Notes: generated by a model from the letters alone, not told the origin. DNA of 64,000 nt from Lacimicrobium alkaliphilum (GCF_001466725.1 NZ_CP013650.1:1860001-1924000); one strand, 5' to 3'. Counted from the stretch's first letter, positions 10,129 through 22,202 are shown. Numbers and translations: made by a program.

Positions 10129-10839
10129 ATGAAATTGAAGTTCTCAATTTATCGTTACAATCCTGATGTCGATAATGCCCCTCGCATGCAGGACTATGAG
10201 CTGGATGTAGAAGAAGGCCGTGACATGATGGTGCTGGATGCACTGATTTTGCTCAAAGAGCAGGATCCGACGCTGGCGTTTCGCCGCTCATGCCGTGAAG
10301 GGGTGTGTGGCTCTGATGGCGTGAATATGAACGGCAAAAATGGTCTGGCCTGTATCACGCCATTGTCTGCTTTGGGTAAAGGGAAAGTCGTTGTACGCCC
10401 ATTGCCCGGACTGCCAGTAGTCAGGGATCTGGTTGTAGACATGAGCCAGTTCTATACTCAGTACGAGAAAATTAAGCCTTATCTGATCAACAATGACACG
10501 AAGCCGCCGGCGCGGGAGTACCTGCAAAGCCCTGAAGAGCGTGAAAAGCTTGATGGCTTATATGAGTGTATTCTTTGTGCCTGTTGCTCTACATCCTGTC
10601 CGTCGTTCTGGTGGAATCCGGATAAGTTTATCGGCCCGGCCGGGTTGCTGCATGCTTATCGTTTTCTGGCTGACAGCCGTGACACGGCAACCGAAGAGCG
10701 ACTCAGCGAGCTGGATGATGCCTTCAGTGTATTCCGTTGCCACGGCATTATGAATTGTGTCAGCGTTTGTCCAAAAGGGCTGAATCCGACCAAGGCAATT
10801 GGTCAGATTAAATCAATGCTATTGCAACGCGCTGTTTAG
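10129..10839 (+). CDS. sdhB: Succinate dehydrogenase iron-sulfur subunit
   Basis: 236 residues. The N-terminal ferredoxin domain has the [2Fe-2S] ligands in CREGVCGSDGVNMNGKNGLAC. The C-terminal domain has CILCACCSTSC and CHGIMNCVSVCPKGLNP for the [4Fe-4S] and [3Fe-4S] clusters. It relays electrons from SdhA to ubiquinone at SdhCD. It lies 11 bp after sdhA with an AGAGGAG ribosome site, as the last gene of sdhCDAB. Confidence 0.98.
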   Translation: MKLKFSIYRYNPDVDNAPRMQDYELDVEEGRDMMVLDALILLKEQDPTLAFRRSCREGVCGSDGVNMNGKNGLACITPLSALGKGKVVVRPLPGLPVVRDLVVDMSQFYTQYEKIKPYLINNDTKPPAREYLQSPEEREKLDGLYECILCACCSTSCPSFWWNPDKFIGPAGLLHAYRFLADSRDTATEERLSELDDAFSVFRCHGIMNCVSVCPKGLNPTKAIGQIKSMLLQRAV

Positions 10840-10906
10840 TGAAAGGGGATCCGTTAGTGCCACAATCAATTAGCAGAATAGCGGACAGATAAATGTTGAT
10901 AGCTAG

Positions 10907-10936
10907 ATAGCCATCCGACACCGGATGGCTATTTTA
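10907..10936 (+). terminator. Terminator or attenuator between sdhB and sucA
   Basis: A perfect 11-bp stem, ATAGCCATCCG / CGGATGGCTAT, with a 4-nt loop is followed by TTTATT. It lies about 70 bp after sdhB and 100 bp before sucA. The T-run is short, so read-through into sucABCD is likely and the sdh and suc segments may be expressed at different levels. Confidence 0.7.
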
Positions 10937-11039
10937 TTATGGTAAAGAGGGCCTTGCACGAGCGGGGTACCTTGAAAAGTGACACAGCCGGTGTCAGTAA
11001 AGAGTAGTTAATTCCTGTCTTAATGATTAAGGGACAAAA

Positions 11040-13862
11040 ATGCTAGAAAGCGTGATGAAAGCATGGTGGGATTCGTCTCACATGGCTGGTGGAAACGCTG
11101 CTTATATAGAAGAACTCTATGAAGCATATCTGGATGATCCTAAGAGCGTATCCGAGCAGTGGCGTGAGGTTTTCGACCAGTTACCTAAGGTAAATGGTGT
11201 CGAGCTGGAGTCAAACCACAGTGAGATCCGTGAGCAGTTTCGCGCCATGGCACAGATGGGGCCCATGAGCCGTGTCAGTGCCGCTCCGGCAGGTGCCTCT
11301 GCCAGTGATCAGAAACAGGTTAAGGTTCTGCAGTTGATCAATGCCTATCGTTTTCGCGGTCATCAGCATGCCAACCTCGACCCTCTGGGTCTGTGGCAAC
11401 AGGAAAGGGTCAGGGATCTTGAACTGTCTCATCATGAACTAAACGAATCCGATTTCGACATCAATTTTAATGTGGGTTCCTATGCCATCGGCCAGGAAAC
11501 CATGCCTCTGGGTGAGCTGTTCAAGTCTCTTAATCGTACCTATTGCAGCTCAATTGGTGCTGAGTACATGCACATCACCAATACCGAGCAGAAGCGCTGG
11601 CTGCAACAGCGTTTTGAATCGGTACAGGCAAGGCCAACCTTTGAGCGTGATACCAAAATCGGCATTCTAAAGGGGCTGGTCGCTGCTGATGGCATGGAGA
11701 AGTATCTCGGCTCTAAATTTCCCGGTGCCAAACGCTTCTCGCTTGAAGGCGGCGACGCGCTGATCCCGATGCTGAAAAACCTGATTAACCACGCCGGCAG
11801 CAATGGTGCTAAAGAAGTGGTGATCGGCATGGCTCACCGGGGGCGCTTAAATGTTCTGGTGAACGTGCTGGGTAAAAACCCTTCAGTATTGTTTGACGAA
11901 TTTGCCGGTAAACATGACGAGTCTCTGGGCTCTGGTGATGTGAAGTATCACGCGGGTTACTCTTCTGATTTTGCCACTCCGGGCGGGAATGTGCATCTTG
12001 CTCTGGCCTTTAACCCCTCACATCTGGAGATTGTTAATCCGGTGGTCATTGGTTCTGTTCGGGCTCGTCTGGACAGAAGGGGCTGTAAGGATGGCTCGGC
12101 GGTGTTACCTGTGACGATTCATGGCGATGCGGCTATCGCAGGACAGGGGGTGGTTCAGGAAACCTTCAATATGTCACAAACCCGTGGTTTTGCCGTTGGC
12201 GGAACCGTGCGTATCGTGATTAATAATCAGGTGGGCTTTACCACCTCCAAGACTGAAGATGCCCGTTCAACTCAGTATTGTACCGATATCGCCAAGATGG
12301 TGCAGGCGCCGATTTTCCATGTGAATGCCGATGATCCTGAAGCCGTTGTGTTCGTGACGAACCTGGCGATAGATTACCGTAATACCTTTAAACGGGATGT
12401 GGTCATTGATCTGGTCTGTTACCGCCGCCATGGTCACAATGAAGCCGATGAGCCGAGTGCTACTCAGCCGGTTATGTATAAGAAAATTAAAAAGCACCCC
12501 GTAGCCCGTCAGTTGTATGCTGATCAGTTAATGGCCGAGGGTATCATCGAAAAACATGAGGTGGAGAAGCTGGTCAGCGACTACCGCGCCGCACTGGACC
12601 ACGGTGCCTGTGTGGTGGATGAATGGCGCCCTATGACCGAGCACTCTGTTGATTGGTCGCCTTATATTGGCCACGACTGGGACACTAAATATGACGGTGC
12701 CTTGTCAGTTGAAAAGCTCAAAGAACTGGGCGAGCGAGTTTGCCATGTTCCTGATGATTTCACACTGAATTCCCGTGTGAACAAGCTTTATCAGGACAGG
12801 GCGGCGATGATCGCCGGTGATAAGAAGCTGGACTGGGGCTGTGCCGAGTTGCTGGCCTACGCGTCGGTAGTCGACAGAGGGGACCGGATACGTATCTGTG
12901 GTCAGGACTCTGGCCGGGGCACCTTCTTCCACCGCCATGCGGTATTGCACAATCAGGAAGATGGTCAGACCTATATGCCATTACAGCATGTATCTGAAGA
13001 GCAGGGGCCGATTGAAATTTATGACTCTGTACTCTCCGAAGAAGCGGTAATGGCCTTTGAATACGGTTATTCCACCGCTGAGCCTGGCTGTCTGACGATC
13101 TGGGAAGCCCAGTTTGGCGATTTTGCCAATGGCGCGCAGGTTGTGATCGATCAGTTCCTCAGCTCCGGTGAGCATAAATGGGGGCGCCTCTGTGGTCTGA
13201 CCCTGTTGCTGCCTCACGGTTACGAAGGGCAGGGGCCGGAGCACAGCTCTGCCCGTCTGGAGCGCTTCCTGCAGCTATGCGCCGACCACAACTGGCAAAT
13301 CTGTGTGCCTTCTACTCCGGCTCAGGTTTACAATATGTTGCGCCGGCAGATGGTTCGCCCCATGCGTCGTCCATTAATTGTGATGTCACCGAAATCTTTG
13401 TTGCGCCATGCCCAGGCCACTTCCAGTCTGGAAGAACTGGCAGAAGGTCAGTTTAAGAATGTCATCGGTGAGATTGATGATATGGATGCCAAGAAGGTAA
13501 AGCGGGTGGTGATGTGCTCTGGTAAGGTTTTTTATGATCTGCTGGACCAGCGCCGTAAGAATGAGCAGGACGACGTTGCCATTATTCGTATTGAGCAGCT
13601 GTATCCGTTTCCTCATGAAGAAATTGCAGAAGTACTTAAACCTTATCAGCATGTTAAGGATTGGGTATGGTGTCAGGAAGAGCCACAGAACCAGGGTGCC
13701 TGGTATTGTAGTCAGCACCACTTTTATGCTGCGATCCCACAGGGTACCAAGTTAACTTATGCAGGGCGCTCTGCATCTGCTTCGCCAGCCGTAGGCTATG
13801 TTTCATTGCACAACCAGCAACAAAAAGCCCTGGTTGATGATGCATTATCGATAAAGAAATAA
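11040..13862 (+). CDS. sucA: 2-oxoglutarate dehydrogenase E1 component
   Basis: 940 residues, normal for the thiamine-diphosphate E1 subunit. The N-terminal segment ([20 protein letters not shown]) binds E2. The central part has [16 protein letters not shown] and the cofactor motif around [14 protein letters not shown]...INNQVGFTT. The C-terminal half has EYGYSTAEP and the [12 protein letters not shown] loop. It decarboxylates 2-oxoglutarate and transfers the succinyl group to the lipoyl arm of SucB. The ATG follows AAGGGAC. It is the first gene of sucABCD. Confidence 0.98.
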   Translation: MLESVMKAWWDSSHMAGGNAAYIEELYEAYLDDPKSVSEQWREVFDQLPKVNGVELESNHSEIREQFRAMAQMGPMSRVSAAPAGASASDQKQVKVLQLINAYRFRGHQHANLDPLGLWQQERVRDLELSHHELNESDFDINFNVGSYAIGQETMPLGELFKSLNRTYCSSIGAEYMHITNTEQKRWLQQRFESVQARPTFERDTKIGILKGLVAADGMEKYLGSKFPGAKRFSLEGGDALIPMLKNLINHAGSNGAKEVVIGMAHRGRLNVLVNVLGKNPSVLFDEFAGKHDESLGSGDVKYHAGYSSDFATPGGNVHLALAFNPSHLEIVNPVVIGSVRARLDRRGCKDGSAVLPVTIHGDAAIAGQGVVQETFNMSQTRGFAVGGTVRIVINNQVGFTTSKTEDARSTQYCTDIAKMVQAPIFHVNADDPEAVVFVTNLAIDYRNTFKRDVVIDLVCYRRHGHNEADEPSATQPVMYKKIKKHPVARQLYADQLMAEGIIEKHEVEKLVSDYRAALDHGACVVDEWRPMTEHSVDWSPYIGHDWDTKYDGALSVEKLKELGERVCHVPDDFTLNSRVNKLYQDRAAMIAGDKKLDWGCAELLAYASVVDRGDRIRICGQDSGRGTFFHRHAVLHNQEDGQTYMPLQHVSEEQGPIEIYDSVLSEEAVMAFEYGYSTAEPGCLTIWEAQFGDFANGAQVVIDQFLSSGEHKWGRLCGLTLLLPHGYEGQGPEHSSARLERFLQLCADHNWQICVPSTPAQVYNMLRRQMVRPMRRPLIVMSPKSLLRHAQATSSLEELAEGQFKNVIGEIDDMDAKKVKRVVMCSGKVFYDLLDQRRKNEQDDVAIIRIEQLYPFPHEEIAEVLKPYQHVKDWVWCQEEPQNQGAWYCSQHHFYAAIPQGTKLTYAGRSASASPAVGYVSLHNQQQKALVDDALSIKK

Positions 13863-13872
13863 AGGGACCACT

Positions 13873-15444
13873 ATGACCATTGAAATTAAAGTTCCGGTAT
13901 TGCCCGAATCCGTGGCCGACGCCACTATTGCCACCTGGCATGTTAAGCCTGGTGACAGTGTCTCCAGAGATCAGAATCTGGTCGACATAGAAACCGATAA
14001 AGTGGTTCTTGAAGTGGTGGCGCCCGCCGATGGTGTGATTGGCGAAATCATTGAAGAAGAGGGTGCCACTGTGGGCGCTGAACAGGTTATTGCCAAACTG
14101 GATGAAGGTAAATCATCAGGTGGCTCATCGGATAAGAAAGCGTCAGATAAGAGTGACGAGGACAGCGAAGATGACTCCGGTGACAACGGTGATTCGGATG
14201 ATAAAGATACCGAGAAAAAACAGGCTCCTGTAAGCGGCAAAGGCAAGAACATGGAAATTAAGGTTCCTGTACTGCCGGAATCTGTGGCTGATGCCACTAT
14301 CGCCACCTGGCATGTAGAAGCGGGAGAGTCGGTATCCCGGGATCAGAATCTGGTGGATATCGAAACCGATAAAGTGGTACTTGAAGTGGTCGCGCCAGCT
14401 GATGGCACGCTTTCAGAGATCCTTGCTAAAGAAGGCGATACCGTTACCGCCGAGCAGGTTATCGCCAATTTCAGTGCCGGCGGTTCAGGATCCGCCGATT
14501 CAAAAGACAGCAAGCAGGAAAAATCAGAATCCTCATCCGATGACAGCTCCGGTGATGCACTCAGCCCTTCTGTACGCAGATTGCTGGCAGAAAAAGGTGT
14601 GGATGCCGCTAAGGTGAAAGGTACTGGCAAGAACGGCCGTATCACCAAAGAAGATGTGGAAAAATACCTCAAAGGCGGCGACAAATCGGATAGTAAATCC
14701 TCAGGCGAGCAGGCTACCCCTGCTGCTGTGGCTGGCACTGCGGATCGTACCGAAAAACGTGTACCTATGACCCGCCTGCGCAAGACCATCGCTAACCGTC
14801 TGCTGGAGGCGAAAAACTCCACCGCCATGCTGACCACCTTTAACGAGGTGAATATGCATCCGGTAATGAGCCTGCGCAAGCAATATCAGGAAGCCTTCGA
14901 GAAGCGCCATGGTGTGCGCCTTGGCTTTATGTCCTTCTATGTTAAGGCGGTAGTGGAAGCACTCAAGCGCTTCCCTGAAGTGAATGCGTCTATCGATGGT
15001 GATGATATCTGCTATCACAACTACTTTGATATCTCGATGGCCGTATCCACACCCCGTGGTCTGGTCACACCCGTCCTGCGTGATTGTGATCAGCTGTCTA
15101 TGGCAGACATTGAAAAAGGCATCAAGGAACTGGCTGTTAAGGGCCGTGATGGCAAGCTGTCCATGGATGATCTGCAGGGTGGGAATTTCACCATCACCAA
15201 CGGTGGCGTGTTTGGCTCACTGATGTCGACGCCTATTATCAACCCGCCGCAAAGCGCGATTCTGGGTATGCATAAGATTCAGGATCGGCCCATGGCCGTG
15301 GATGGCAAGGTGGAGATTCTGCCAATGATGTACCTGGCCTTGTCTTATGATCACCGCATCATCGATGGTAAAGAGTCGGTGGGCTTCCTGGTGACAATCA
15401 AAGAGTTGCTGGAAGATCCAACCCGTCTGTTACTGGACGTGTAA
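13873..15444 (+). CDS. sucB: Dihydrolipoyl succinyltransferase E2 component with two lipoyl domains
   Basis: 523 residues, about 120 longer than the E. coli enzyme (405). Two near-identical lipoyl domains sit at about 2-78 and 127-201, with lipoylation lysines Lys43 and Lys167 in ETDKVV. Each is followed by an acidic Ser/Asp/Lys linker. The peripheral subunit-binding domain (about 229-266, [14 protein letters not shown]) and the catalytic domain (295-523) follow, with active-site His494 and Asp498 in SYDHRIIDG. Two lipoyl domains are usual for many pyruvate dehydrogenase E2 proteins, but E. coli SucB has one. Position after sucA and the [15 protein letters not shown] lipoyl signature fit the 2-oxoglutarate complex. 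Both domains are intact, so this is a genuine extra domain and not a frame error. Confidence 0.96.
   Translation: MTIEIKVPVLPESVADATIATWHVKPGDSVSRDQNLVDIETDKVVLEVVAPADGVIGEIIEEEGATVGAEQVIAKLDEGKSSGGSSDKKASDKSDEDSEDDSGDNGDSDDKDTEKKQAPVSGKGKNMEIKVPVLPESVADATIATWHVEAGESVSRDQNLVDIETDKVVLEVVAPADGTLSEILAKEGDTVTAEQVIANFSAGGSGSADSKDSKQEKSESSSDDSSGDALSPSVRRLLAEKGVDAAKVKGTGKNGRITKEDVEKYLKGGDKSDSKSSGEQATPAAVAGTADRTEKRVPMTRLRKTIANRLLEAKNSTAMLTTFNEVNMHPVMSLRKQYQEAFEKRHGVRLGFMSFYVKAVVEALKRFPEVNASIDGDDICYHNYFDISMAVSTPRGLVTPVLRDCDQLSMADIEKGIKELAVKGRDGKLSMDDLQGGNFTITNGGVFGSLMSTPIINPPQSAILGMHKIQDRPMAVDGKVEILPMMYLALSYDHRIIDGKESVGFLVTIKELLEDPTRLLLDV
13876..14475 (+). repeat. Intragenic tandem duplication of the lipoyl-domain coding unit in sucB
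   Basis: The DNA at about 13879-14105 and 14250-14470 encodes the same domain. Long stretches such as gatcagaatctggt and gaaaccgataaagtggt are identical, while many third-codon positions differ. The pattern suggests an old duplication held similar by selection or conversion. Confidence 0.85.
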
Positions 15445-15688
15445 TGGCAAGGGAGTCTCCTCTGAGACTCCGCTAAAGAACAGGCTCTGCTATGGTTTAC
15501 TGTGGCAGGGCAAAAGTGCTTAGTTCACAGATTGTTCTAAGTGCACGCGGTTTATACCAACGGGTATTAGGCCGTGATCTGGGGGGGACCCCGCGAGCCG
15601 GCACTGATGCCGGATAACCCGCCGGAATGTGAATTTCGGTAAATTCTGACTGCAGATGCAGTTTTTCGCAAAAAACGGAAAGAACACC

Positions 15689-16858
15689 ATGAACTTGCAT
15701 GAATATCAGGGCAAAAAACTCTTTGCCGAATATGGTTTACCCGTTTCCGAAGGGTATGCTGCCGAAACACCTCAGGCAGCAGTAGAAGCCGCTGAGCGTA
15801 TCGGTGGCAATGAATGGGTGGTTAAGTGTCAGGTGCACGCCGGTGGCCGCGGTAAGGCCGGTGGTGTCAAACTGGTTAAAACCAAAGATGAGATCCGTCA
15901 GTTTGCACAGCATTGGCTGGGTAAGAACCTGGTGACTTATCAGACTGATGAACAGGGTCAGCCAGTAAACAAAATTCTGGTTGAGTCCTGCACTGATATC
16001 GATAAAGAGCTGTATTTAGGTGCTGTGGTTGACCGTGCCAGTCGACGTATCGTGTTTATGGCTTCCACTGAAGGCGGTGTTGAGATTGAGAAAGTGGCGG
16101 AAGAAACCCCTGAGAAAATTCTCAAGGCAGCCATTGACCCGCTGGTTGGCGCGCAGCCTTATCAGGCCCGTGAAATTGCTTTTAAACTGGGCCTTGAAGG
16201 CGTTCAGGTTAAGCAGTTTACTAAGATTTTCCTCGGCCTGGCGAAGATGTTTGAAGATCTGGATGTGGCGCTGATTGAAGTCAATCCGCTGGTCATTAAC
16301 AGCGATGGCGATCTCCACTGTCTGGATGCCAAACTGGTTGTGGACAGCAATGCGCTGTACCGTCAGCCTAAAGTACAGGATATGCATGATCCTTCCCAGG
16401 AAGATGCCCGTGAAGCACAGGCTGCCAAGTGGGAACTGAACTATGTGGCACTGGATGGCAATATCGGTTGTATGGTAAACGGGGCCGGTCTGGCCATGGG
16501 TACCATGGATATCGTTAAATTACATGGCGGTGCACCGGCTAATTTCCTGGATGTTGGGGGCGGTGCCACCAAAGAGCGGGTAACCGAAGCCTTCAAAATT
16601 ATCCTGTCTGACAGCAATGTACAGGCGGTATTGGTGAACATTTTCGGTGGTATTGTACGCTGTGACATGATCGCCGAGGGCATTATCGGTGCCGTAGAGG
16701 AAGTAGGCGTCAATGTTCCTGTGGTAGTGCGCTTAGAGGGTAATAACGCCGAACTGGGCACCAAAAAACTGGAAGAATGTGATCTGAATATTATTGCCGC
16801 TACCAGCCTGACCGATGCAGCTGAGAAAGTGGTAGCCGCAGCCGGAGGTGCAGCATGA
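15689..16858 (+). CDS. sucC: Succinyl-CoA synthetase beta subunit (ADP-forming)
   Basis: 389 residues from the ATG at 15689, giving [19 protein letters not shown] as in the family; a longer frame from 15656 adds 11 residues with no family counterpart, and GGAAAGA before this ATG decides the start. The ATP-grasp domain ([18 protein letters not shown]) and the C-terminal [15 protein letters not shown]oA-ligase part are intact. With SucD it makes succinate, ATP and CoA from succinyl-CoA. It starts 244 bp after sucB and overlaps sucD by four bases. Confidence 0.98.
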   Translation: MNLHEYQGKKLFAEYGLPVSEGYAAETPQAAVEAAERIGGNEWVVKCQVHAGGRGKAGGVKLVKTKDEIRQFAQHWLGKNLVTYQTDEQGQPVNKILVESCTDIDKELYLGAVVDRASRRIVFMASTEGGVEIEKVAEETPEKILKAAIDPLVGAQPYQAREIAFKLGLEGVQVKQFTKIFLGLAKMFEDLDVALIEVNPLVINSDGDLHCLDAKLVVDSNALYRQPKVQDMHDPSQEDAREAQAAKWELNYVALDGNIGCMVNGAGLAMGTMDIVKLHGGAPANFLDVGGGATKERVTEAFKIILSDSNVQAVLVNIFGGIVRCDMIAEGIIGAVEEVGVNVPVVVRLEGNNAELGTKKLEECDLNIIAATSLTDAAEKVVAAAGGAA

Positions 16859-17727
16859 GCGTCTTGATTGATAAAAATACCAAAGTGATCTGCCAGGGTT
16901 TTACTGGTGGTCAGGGTACCTTTCACTCTGAGCAGGCGATTGCCTATGGTACGCAGATGGTTGGTGGTGTGACGCCGGGTAAAGGTGGCACTGAACACCT
17001 GGGACTGCCGGTTTTTAATACCGTGCGTGAAGCCGTTGAAGCCACTGGTGCCACGGCGACTGTGATCTATGTCCCCGCGCCGTTTTGTAAAGACTCTATT
17101 GTTGAAGCAGCCGATGCCGGTATCGAACTGATTGTTTGTATCACCGAAGGTATTCCCACCATCGATATGCTGTACGTTAAAGAGTATATCGATAACAAAG
17201 GTGTGCGCATGATCGGGCCTAACTGCCCGGGCGTGATCACCCCTGATGAGTGTAAGATCGGTATCATGCCTGGCCATATTCACAAGGCGGGTAAAGTGGG
17301 TATCGTATCCCGTTCAGGAACGCTGACCTATGAAGCGGTTAAGCAGACTACCGATGAAGGTTTTGGTCAGTCTACCTGTGTGGGTATCGGTGGCGATCCT
17401 ATTCCGGGCTCTAACTTTATCGATATTCTTGAGCTGTTCGAAAAAGATCCAAAAACCGAAGCTATCGTGATGATCGGTGAAATCGGTGGTACCGCTGAAG
17501 AAGAAGCGGCGGCTTATATCAAAGAGCATGTGACTAAGCCGGTGGTGTCGTACATCGCTGGTGTTACTGCGCCTCCGGGTAAACGTATGGGTCATGCCGG
17601 AGCCATTATCTCAGGTGGTAAAGGCACAGCAGACGATAAGTTTAAAGCCCTTCAGGATGCCGGTGTTACTACTGTGCGTTCACTGGCTGATATCGGTAAG
17701 GCGCTGCGCGAAGCCACTGGCTGGTAA
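16855..17727 (+). CDS. sucD: Succinyl-CoA synthetase alpha subunit
   Basis: 290 residues. The CoA-binding Rossmann fold begins at [19 protein letters not shown]. The phospho-histidine is in the family's C-terminal [17 protein letters not shown] motif, and [10 protein letters not shown] is intact. Its ATG overlaps the sucC stop (ATGA). It is the last gene of the TCA cluster and is followed by a strong terminator. Confidence 0.98.
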   Translation: MSVLIDKNTKVICQGFTGGQGTFHSEQAIAYGTQMVGGVTPGKGGTEHLGLPVFNTVREAVEATGATATVIYVPAPFCKDSIVEAADAGIELIVCITEGIPTIDMLYVKEYIDNKGVRMIGPNCPGVITPDECKIGIMPGHIHKAGKVGIVSRSGTLTYEAVKQTTDEGFGQSTCVGIGGDPIPGSNFIDILELFEKDPKTEAIVMIGEIGGTAEEEAAAYIKEHVTKPVVSYIAGVTAPPGKRMGHAGAIISGGKGTADDKFKALQDAGVTTVRSLADIGKALREATGW

Positions 17728-17750
17728 AGTGCTGAACTGAAATGCAGTAT

Positions 17751-17778
17751 AAAAACCCGCTTCCGAGCGGGTTTTTTT
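17751..17778 (+). terminator. Rho-independent terminator after sucD
   Basis: AAAAACCCGCT and AGCGGGTTTTTTT form a stem with a short TCCG loop and a long T-run, about 25 bp after the sucD stop. Confidence 0.93.
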
Positions 17779-17851
17779 ATGCCCGGTGGTTGAAGGACTG
17801 ACCAGTTGGCAGCATACTGATGGTGTTAATAAAACGTTAAGGACAGACCTG

Positions 17852-20407
17852 ATGGGAACACAGACATTAACCGGATTTCGTTACTCACTATTATCACTGG
17901 CCCTGTTGGGGCTGAGCGGCTGTCTCGACAGCGACACCGGTGAGCTGCCGACACCGACGCCGCCGCCCACAGGTTCTCCCGCACCAGCTCCTGAGCCCGA
18001 GCCCTTACCACCGCAGCCTGAACTCAGCACCTTTGCCCCTGATGATGAGCCGGTCAGTGCCAGTATCACCTGGACCGATTAAGGTGTGCCCTATGTCAAA
18101 GCCGATAATCTCGAAGGGCTGGGTTATGGTGTAGGTTACAGCTTCGCCAATGACAATATCTGTATCCTGGCAGACCAGATTATTAAATTTAACTCTCAGC
18201 GCTCGCGCTTTTTCGGCCCTCATACGCCAGGTTCTGATGACAATGCCAATCTTATTAATGATTTCGGTTTTCTGACTCTGGGGATCCGCGATAATGCCGA
18301 GCAGAATTACGCTCAGCTTAGTGAACCAACCCGGGCATTACTGGAAGGCTATGCGCAGGGATACAACGAGTATCTTGCTACCACAGGCGTTAATAATATT
18401 GACCCCGGTTGCGCCGGTCAGCCCTGGGTACAGTCCATCAGTGCTTTGGATCTGCTTACCTATGCACAGGGTGTGGCCCTGTTGCCCGGAGCCAGCAATT
18501 TTGTTGGCGCCATGTTTATTGCCGCACCACCAGGGCAGGACTTTGCACCCGGTCCGGCCTCTGCTGGCCAGCTTCCGGAGAATATGAAATTTGATGTGCA
18601 GGTTAATGGTATTCCCGATGCTAACCCCACCGAGGAGGGTTCTAATGGCTGGGCTTTGGGGAGTGATCTGACTGCCAGTGGGCAGGGCATGTTGCTGGCC
18701 AACCCCCATTTTCCTCATACCGGTAATCAGCGCTTCTGGCAATTTGGCACAGAAATTCCTGGTCAGCTGAAAGTTGTCGGGGGATCTTTGTCCGGCATGC
18801 CGGGCATAGTTAATATTGGCTTTAATAAAGATGTTGCCTGGACCCATACATTTTCTACCGCCGATCACTTTATTTTGCACCGGCTCAGTCTGGATCCGGA
18901 GAATCCTGAGGGCACCAGCTATCTGCTGGATGGTGAGCCGGTTGATATGACCACTAAGACGTTGCAGGTAGAGGTTGCGGTGGCGCCCGGTGTGACCACC
19001 ATGCTGGAGAAAACCAGTTATTACAGTGAATTCGGGCCAGTTATCGTGGTGCCGGGGGCCTTGCCATGGGGAACGGATTTTACTGGTAGTAAAGTGGCTT
19101 TTGCTATTAATGATGCCAACCTGCCTAATTTTGATGTATTTGATCACTGGCTGGGCCTGAACCGGGCCCGCAATATCGAAGAATACAAAGCCGTATTCAA
19201 AGCGCGTACCGGTATAGTATTTAATAATGCCATGGCCACGGATAAAGACGGCAAGGTGTTTTATATCGATGGTTCGTCCGTGCCGGGTTTGTCGCCAGAG
19301 GCGGTACAAGCCTGGTCACGGGATGTGTTTTATCAAAGCTTTAGCCAGGAAGCCGGTCTGACTATCGTACCGGGGAACTCAAGCCTGTATCTGACCCAGG
19401 GCACCATAGAGTATGAGCGCGCGCCGAAGTTAGAGCGTACGGATTTTGTGCAAAACTCCAATAACAGTTACTGGCTGACCAATCCGGCCGAGCCTATTAC
19501 TGACGTGCCGCTTTTATATGGCACCACCAATACTCAGCAGTCCTTGCGCTCCAGAATGGGGCAGAAGATGTTGGCAGAGGGTGGATCAGATAATGGTTTA
19601 TTTACACTGGCCGATCTGCGCGATGCACTGACCAATAATCGCAATTATTTAGGTGAAGCTATCCTTGATAGCCTATTGACAGCCTGTACCGCCAGAGGTG
19701 ATGAAGGCGTGCTGGTAGACGAACAGAGCGTCAGTATCGCGCCTGCCTGTGATGCCCTGGCCATGTGGGATGGACGCATGAATCTCGGCAGTGCCGGTGC
19801 CATGATGTTCCGCGAATTTGCCACTGAGTTTAATAATGATCCTCAGTGGCGGGTGCCATTCAGCCCTCAGGACCCGTTAAATACGCCCAGAGACCTGGAT
19901 GCAAACGATAAAGTACTGCAACAACTGGCAACGGCAATGTTGAGAATACAGGATGCGGGACTGGCTGTGGATGTGACGCTGGGTGAAGTACAGTTTGTTG
20001 AACGCAGTCTGCCTGACGGCAGCCCTTCGGGCGTGCGCCTGCCCTGGGCCGGTGCCAATAATGTGGAAGGGGGCTTTAATGTGTTTCGTTCCAACATGGC
20101 CAACGACGGTCTGATTCTGCCTCGGCACACCTACCCACAGCTACCCGGCTCACAGATGAGTGAGCAAGGCTACCATATTACCTATGGCTCTAGCTGGAAG
20201 TTTGTGATGGAATTCACAGAACAGGGGCCAGAGGCCGAAGGTATTCTGACTTATTCTCAGTCAAGAAACCTGCTTTCGGATCACTATTCGGATCAAACGG
20301 AACTGTACTCCCAACAGCCTCAGCTACGGCCGATCTATTATCATAATGAGGATATTCAGGCTAATAGCATAAAAACACTGGAGCTAAACAGCAGTCAGGG
20401 TGACTAG
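17852..20407 (+). pseudogene. Penicillin acylase family lipoprotein, interrupted by one in-frame stop
   Basis: The frame from the ATG at 17852 (AAGGACAG before it) encodes a lipoprotein signal ending in the lipobox LSGC (Cys24), a Pro-rich linker and ASITWTD. A TAA at 18080-18082 (codon 77) then interrupts it. The same frame continues with GVPYVKADNLEGLGYGVGY and stays open to 20407, about 775 further residues. In the Ntn-hydrolase acylase family the break point normally reads like WTDxGVPHV with one residue (often Tyr) where the stop sits, so one base change explains it. The autocatalytic Ser is intact (Ser264, GSNGWALG), as are NIGFNKDVAWTHTFSTADH and the rest of the beta chain. Substrates of the family include acyl-homoserine lactones and acyl peptides; the one here is unknown. 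Reinitiation at GTG 18086 would lose the export signal. It is either a young pseudogene, a base error or a suppressed stop. Confidence 0.85.
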
Positions 20408-20426
20408 GTTCCCCTCGCTATACAGT

Positions 20427-20460
20427 CAAACGCCGGTCAACTGACCGGCGTTGTTGTATT
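20427..20460 (+). terminator. Terminator after the acylase gene
   Basis: AACGCCGGTC and GACCGGCGTT form a perfect 10-bp stem with an AACT loop, followed by a T-rich stretch, 20 bp after the stop. Confidence 0.75.
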
Positions 20461-20526
20461 CTGCATCGCTATAATACCTGCTACAATCGGCGTTTTGTTT
20501 CTTCATGCACTGATATAGGGGTTCAG

Positions 20527-22188
20527 ATGGCCGAGACTGATGTGCGTCCGACCAATTTTATTCGTCAAATTATCGATAAAGATCTGGCTGAAGGTAAGCA
20601 CCAGCAGATCCATACCCGTTTCCCGCCGGAGCCAAACGGATATCTGCATATCGGCCATGCCAAGTCGATTTGCCTGAACTTTGGCCTGGCACAGGATTAT
20701 CAGGGTTTGTGTAACCTGCGTTTTGACGATACCAACCCCGAAAAGGAAAATATCGACTTTGTTAATTCCATCAAAGACGATGTTCACTGGCTGGGTTTTC
20801 AGTGGCATGGTGAGGTTTGCTATTCCTCCGGTTACTTCGATCAGTTGCACGGCTTTGCCACTGAACTGATTGAAAAGGGCCTGGCTTATGTGGATTTTTC
20901 CACCCAGGAAAAGATGCGTGAAATGCGTGGCACCCTGAAACAGCCGGGCGTGAACAGCCCGTATCGGGATACTTCGGTAGAAGAGAATCTTAAGCAGTTT
21001 GCCAAAATGACTGCCGGTGAATATGCCGAAGGCGAATGTGTGCTCAGAGCCAAAATTGATATGGCTTCGCCCTTTATGTGCATGCGCGACCCGGCCATTT
21101 ACCGGGTGCGTTTTGCCCATCATCATCAGACCGGGGATAAGTGGTGCGTGTACCCCATGTACGATTTTACCCATTGTATCTCTGATGCCATTGAAGGGAT
21201 CACCCATTCACTCTGTACGCTGGAGTTTCAGGATAACCGGCGCCTGTACGACTGGGTGCTGGATAATATCACTATTGAGGCCAGGCCCAGACAGTATGAA
21301 TTTTCACGCCTGAATCTGGAATACACGGTACTGAGTAAGCGTAAGCTGATTCAACTGGTCAGTGAGAAGCATGTTGATGGATGGGACGACCCACGTATGC
21401 CGACTATTGCCGGTTTGCGCCGTCGTGGCTACACCCCGGCTTCAATACGTGAGTTTTGTAAGCGAATTGGTGTGACCAAGATGGACAATATGGTTGAGAT
21501 GGGCGTGCTGGAGTCCTGTATTCGCGATGATCTTAATCAGAATGCGGCTCGCGCCATGGCAGTGTTGGATCCGGTTAAGGTGGTGATTGAAAACTACCCC
21601 CAGGATAAAACAGAAATCCTGACCGCGCCTAACCATCCGTCCGATGAGAGTATGGGCAGCCGTGAAATTCCTTTTGGTCGTGAACTCTTTATTGAACGGG
21701 AAGATTTTCGTGAAGAAGCGAATAAAAAGTTCAAGCGGCTGGTATTAGGTAAAGAAGTGCGTTTGCGTAATGCTTACTTTCTTAAAGCCGAGCGCGTTGA
21801 AAAGGACGAACAGGGTGAGATACAGACCATCTATTGCACTTATGACGCCGACACCCTGGGTAAGGATCCTGCCGATGGCCGCAAAGCCAAAGGCGTGATC
21901 CACTGGGTCAGCGCAGACAAAGGTGTGCCTGCTGAAATTCGGCTCTATGACAGACTATTTAAACTGCCAAATCCGGCGGCAGAAGAGAATCTTACTGAGT
22001 GCCTGAATCCACAGTCGCTGAAAATAGTACAGGGAGTCGTAGAGCCCAGCCTGGTTAACGCCGAACCCGGGAAGGCCCTGCAGTTTGAGCGCATTGGCTA
22101 TTTCTGTAAAGACAAGCACGCAGACAAGCTGGTGTTTAATCGCACCGTCAGCCTGCGTGATACCTGGGCGAAAATAGAAGGTCAGTGA
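20527..22188 (+). CDS. glnS: Glutaminyl-tRNA synthetase
   Basis: 553 residues, the length of the bacterial enzyme. The class I signatures are HIGH at 41-44 ([15 protein letters not shown]) and the KMSKS equivalent VLSKRKL at 268-274. FDDTNPEKE and the C-terminal anticodon-binding barrels ([21 protein letters not shown]) are present. It charges tRNA-Gln with glutamine using ATP. The gene stands alone between a terminator and a repeat region. Confidence 0.98.
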   Translation: MAETDVRPTNFIRQIIDKDLAEGKHQQIHTRFPPEPNGYLHIGHAKSICLNFGLAQDYQGLCNLRFDDTNPEKENIDFVNSIKDDVHWLGFQWHGEVCYSSGYFDQLHGFATELIEKGLAYVDFSTQEKMREMRGTLKQPGVNSPYRDTSVEENLKQFAKMTAGEYAEGECVLRAKIDMASPFMCMRDPAIYRVRFAHHHQTGDKWCVYPMYDFTHCISDAIEGITHSLCTLEFQDNRRLYDWVLDNITIEARPRQYEFSRLNLEYTVLSKRKLIQLVSEKHVDGWDDPRMPTIAGLRRRGYTPASIREFCKRIGVTKMDNMVEMGVLESCIRDDLNQNAARAMAVLDPVKVVIENYPQDKTEILTAPNHPSDESMGSREIPFGRELFIEREDFREEANKKFKRLVLGKEVRLRNAYFLKAERVEKDEQGEIQTIYCTYDADTLGKDPADGRKAKGVIHWVSADKGVPAEIRLYDRLFKLPNPAAEENLTECLNPQSLKIVQGVVEPSLVNAEPGKALQFERIGYFCKDKHADKLVFNRTVSLRDTWAKIEGQ

Positions 22189-22202
22189 GATAGTTGTCAG
22201 CT

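Noticed and set aside
15452..15471. GGAGTCTC/GAGACTCC hairpin after sucB as a terminator
   Set aside because: No T-run follows and sucCD lie downstream in the same unit; at most an mRNA processing or stability stem.
15598..15613. CCGGCA/TGCCGG hairpin before sucC
   Set aside because: Six-bp stem with no T-run; may be structure in the leader but not a terminator, and no riboswitch pattern was seen.
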